From: Chromera velia
Taxonomy: Eukaryota > Sar > Chromeraceae
Assembly (NCBI GenBank): GCA_018398765.1
Contig: JAHBMJ010000218.1
Coordinates: 20,001 to 53,634, forward strand
Direction of reading: 5' to 3'
Length of the DNA stretch: 33,634 nucleotides
A program made the position numbers and the translations under genes. The notes below the pieces were generated by a model. That model ran no database searches, had not been told where the DNA came from, and worked only from the letters and a program-made list of their open reading frames with translations. Below are positions 31,012 through 33,634 of the stretch, one piece after another (the stretch's first letter is position 1; each line of letters opens with the position of its first letter).

Positions 31012-31993
31012 ATGTTCGGCAAGCTCGGTGAGATGCTCGGAGGGGGGGACATGGATAAGATCAAGGAGCAGGTTATGGGCATGATGGGAAGTGAAGGTGA
31101 CGCTGAAAACAACAAGGACGTCAGTCGTGCGGCGAAATGTGTTTATTTTTATTGTTTCATGTACATTCGTTCCGTCTCGCTTCACGGGGGCCTGTCAGCC
31201 GGCCTCGTTCGTCCGTTTCCTTTCGGGTTTATCTATACGGCCACTTTGTTGACTTACTGACGGACTTTGTGAATGGTTCTGGGTCTGTCTTCATGCGTGT
31301 CCATTTCTGCATTGCTGCCCGACTACCCGTGTCTGATGGCTGTACGCCTTTGTGTATGTATTCATATGTGACAGTTTGAGGGCACCTTTGCCCCTTTCAC
31401 CTTTATGTATATTCCTAGCTGAGCTGTTTGCCCCCGTGTGTCGAGAGAAAAGGTTTGATGCACGAAACAGGGGAGCAGAAGGGGGAAAGACCAGAAAACT
31501 CTAGAGACGAGTCTAAGACTCGTTCCGCCTGTTTTTGTTGCTGGATGCATTTGTCGGTCTGTGTGTCGAACTTTTTGGACTTCTGTGCTGTCTGTTCTAT
31601 GTGCGTGCCTGCTTGCCCGGATCTCAGCTAGCAAGCCCCTGCTCGCCGCTCTCGTCTCCGCCGTCAGTGAATAAAAGAAAATTGGTAGAACTATCAAGCA
31701 TGCCTGTCCCTTTCTGCTCGCCTGTCTATCCGCCTTTTTCCAAAATTTGTTTTTGCAGAAGATTCAGGCCGCTCTGACCGGTCTTGTGCCGATGCTGACT
31801 GCTGCTGGGAAGGGCGACAAGGCGAAGGAACTCGCTGAGAAGCTCCCCGACCCGGTATGCTGACAGAATTCGGGTTTGGCATTTGTTTGCTGTGGGTTCT
31901 TGTTGAAGTGGTTTTGTTTGCATGGTTGTTGTGCCTGAGCGTTTCGCTCGAAGGCTTTCTCTCTTTCTCGTTCGTATGTACAAGTATGCCTGC

Positions 31994-32069
<76 letters not shown>

Positions 32070-32528
32070 TGTACGTGCGTGCGCCAATTCTCGGGGCTTG
32101 CCTGCTTACGCGGTGTCCTTCATCAAAAAGAGACCAGAGGCAAACGGACGCAGAGACTGCAGGAAAGCATTCGCTAAGCTCTCTCTTCTCATTTCTCCGT
32201 CTACAGTCCGCTTTTCCTTGTGTGTTCGTTCATGGTTTCGCTCTGCATGTGGGTGGCTGAAACTCGGGCTTTCCCGTTTCAACGTTCTTCATCCACCTCT
32301 TCTTTCAGTGCTTGTTTTGGTCCTTAACCCCCCGCCTGTTTCTCCAACCCTCTAGTTTGCTTGATTCTCTTTCCTTGTAGCTTCGGCTTATCTTCTGATT
32401 CCGTCCTTGTTTGTGAATTGCTTCGTTGGTCTCCCTGTGACGCTCGTGTGTTTCCCCCCCCTTCTCTTCCCTGATCGATGCAGGTGAAGAACTTTGGGCC
32501 CATCAAGTCGATCCTCGAGTCTCTCTGA
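31012..32528 (+). CDS. Small 82-residue protein of unknown function, three exons
   Basis: Exons 31012-31119, 31759-31854 and 32484-32528 join in phase 0 at both junctions, with donors GTCAGT and GTATGC and acceptors TTGCAG and ATGCAG. The protein starts MFGKLGEMLGGGDMDKIKEQ, has a Met/Gly-rich first third, then a helix-prone Ala/Leu/Lys segment (IQAALTGLVPMLTAAG, KAKELAEKLP) and ends IKSILESL. No signal peptide, membrane helix or cysteine is present. Exon and intron style is the same as in SEC24, which supports it as a real gene despite its size. I do not recognise a family. A small amphipathic-helical cytosolic protein or complex subunit is a guess. It diverges from B9D2, but no shared role is implied by sequence. 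Confidence 0.7.
31997..32069 (+). repeat. Composite (CT)n-(GT)n microsatellite in the small gene's intron 2
   Basis: About 16 CT units, a short interruption (CCCTCTGC), then about 17 GT units. Layout and strand sense equal those of the tract in SEC24 intron 12, but this one is about 410 bases from the acceptor. Confidence 0.9.
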
Positions 32529-33634
32529 AGTGCTTCTTTGGAAGGGCGCTAAGAGGAGGAGGAGATGGGAGAAGGAGCGGTTGCGGTTGGGGAAAAGGGA
32601 CTGGTGGAGGACGGAGACTTATCGTTGTGCGTGTACGGTTTGTTTGTTTCTGAATCATGCCTCGCAGGCATGCAGGGGTCCTCAAGAAAAGAAAAGCGGG
32701 TTCAAAGTTCAAAACGCGTTTGTTGGAACTGAAGTTCGGCAATGAAAGCGTCTGTAACTACCTGTTTAAGAAGAATGAAAAGGTACATGCAAATATGGTG
32801 CTTGAACAAAAAGTCAAAAGTTCTATTGACGTCTTTTGCTCCTCGAATGGTGAGTGGCAGACTGGCAGTCCTTGGAGTGCGTGCCTGAAGGTGACACTGT
32901 CTGGTGTTGAGAGGAAGACGGGCTCTCTGGATACAGAAGAGCTCACGATCTCTGCTCCAGTGTGTGTGTGCATGCGTATAGCAACAATTTTGGGGGGCAT
33001 CTTGCAAAACGAATCGGTCATTCAATGTGCCATTGATGTGGCGTGGATTCACTGTTGAACCTTTGCCACGAAGCGATTCGGATTGTGGGAGCCTTCAAAA
33101 AAAGTTCACGCAAAACAGATACAAGAGAAATGAAAATTTGAAAAAGATTCTTTCTTGAATTCGATTTATCTAAAAATATTTGCGTCTTTTTTATAACATT
33201 TTTTGCAATGGCGGACTAAAAAAAAATATGTAGAGTTAAAGACTAGTAAAGATTAAAGATTCAGTCTAGGATTTAATGAATTTTAGAATGATTGCATGTT
33301 TAAGTTGCAACAGTTTAAGTTAAACAGTTAGTTGTAGTAGCTGTAGCTAGCAATAAGTAAATTAATTAAAGGCAAAGTAAAGGTTGTAAAGCAATGAATA
33401 AAGATAGAAAGCTAGTTAGGCTAAGCTAGCTATAGGCACAGCTTGCTATACGCTATCAAAGCGTGACTAGAAAGAAAATGAGAATTAAATAAATTGACTT
33501 AATCGAAAATAGTGCTAAGCAAAAGAGAATGGTGTGTGTCGCTTACGTTCATGACCTAGTGGTTAATATACAACATTAACAAACAGAAGATCATAGGTTC
33601 AATCCTCGCTACCTGCCTTTTTAAGGATCAACAA
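32529..33634. other. 3' flank and AT-rich intergenic DNA, no confident gene
   Basis: A 133-codon plus-strand frame (32657-33058) follows the small gene's stop after about 130 bases, but it overlaps an equally long minus-strand frame and shows no recognisable domain, so it is probably 3' UTR or chance. From about 33060 the DNA is AT-rich with A/T runs and repeated AAAGATTAAAG and TAGCTAG words. A tRNA-like signature lies at the right edge. Confidence 0.5.
33545..33622 (+). other. tRNA-like Pol III box pair, possible tRNA-derived SINE or decayed tRNA
   Basis: CTAGTGGTTAATA (33556-33568) resembles a box A and GGTTCAATCC (33596-33605) a box B, about 30 bases apart, followed by TTTTT at about 33618-33622. 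The T-arm stem around GTTCAAT pairs poorly (only two of five pairs by my reading), so a functional tRNA is unlikely. A tRNA-derived SINE head or pseudogene is the better reading. The window ends 12 bases later. Confidence 0.3.

Noticed and set aside
32657-33058. Plus-strand 133-codon frame after the small gene
   Set aside because: No recognisable domain, an overlapping antisense frame of similar size, and position directly in the small gene's 3' flank. It is kept only as a possibility.
1-33634. CRISPR arrays, rRNA genes, viral or toxin genes
   Set aside because: No regularly spaced repeats, no rRNA-like conserved blocks and no viral or toxin domains were seen on either strand.

Overview
The window is nuclear DNA from an intron-rich eukaryote. 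Five genes are split by spliceosomal introns with GT..AG borders, and their reading phase closes at every junction I placed. The repertoire is a Sec24 COPII cargo adaptor, a mitochondrial-type ribosomal protein bL19, the ciliary transition-zone protein B9D2, a membrane-anchored gamma-glutamylcyclotransferase-like protein, a cysteine-rich four-helix membrane protein and an 82-residue protein of unknown function. This points to a free-living protist or alga with a flagellated stage. My best guess is a chromerid/alveolate alga of the Chromera type. That is inference from gene content and intron style only; no marker gene here proves it.

Layout, left to right: the 3' end of an unidentified gene (+, 1-296); a gene-free convergent spacer (297-1733); a six-exon four-helix membrane protein (-, 1734-4273); a divergent promoter spacer (4274-5085); SEC24 (+, 22 exons, 5086-15025, 926 residues); a long convergent spacer (15026-20811) holding a 1.04-kb inverted-repeat element and microsatellites; mitochondrial-type bL19 (-, seven exons, 20812-23638); a divergent spacer (23639-24290); an intronless GGCT-like gene (+, 24291-25289); a convergent spacer (25290-28444) with a large GAAA tract, one isolated end related to the first element, and a complete 479-bp hAT-type non-autonomous transposon; B9D2 (-, four exons, 28445-30365); a divergent spacer (30366-31011); the 82-residue gene (+, three exons, 31012-32528); and an AT-rich right flank with a tRNA-like Pol III signature at the edge.

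Gene orientation strictly alternates. Spacers between gene starts are short (about 0.65-0.8 kb), spacers between gene ends are longer (1.4-5.8 kb), and all recognisable transposon-like DNA lies in the latter. Introns share a strong style: acceptors are nearly always TGCAG, donors are often GTCAGT (frequently iterated as GTCAGTCAG), and the coding strand is pyrimidine-rich with CT and GT runs.

The genes do not form one pathway. They serve general cell functions: ER export (Sec24), mitochondrial translation (bL19), cilium gating (B9D2) and probably glutathione or gamma-glutamyl metabolism (GGCT-like). I see no CRISPR array, viral gene or toxin gene. The most unusual observations are the iterated donor sites, the two classes of inverted-repeat element, and the membrane-anchored GGCT-like protein that lacks the usual YGSN signature.
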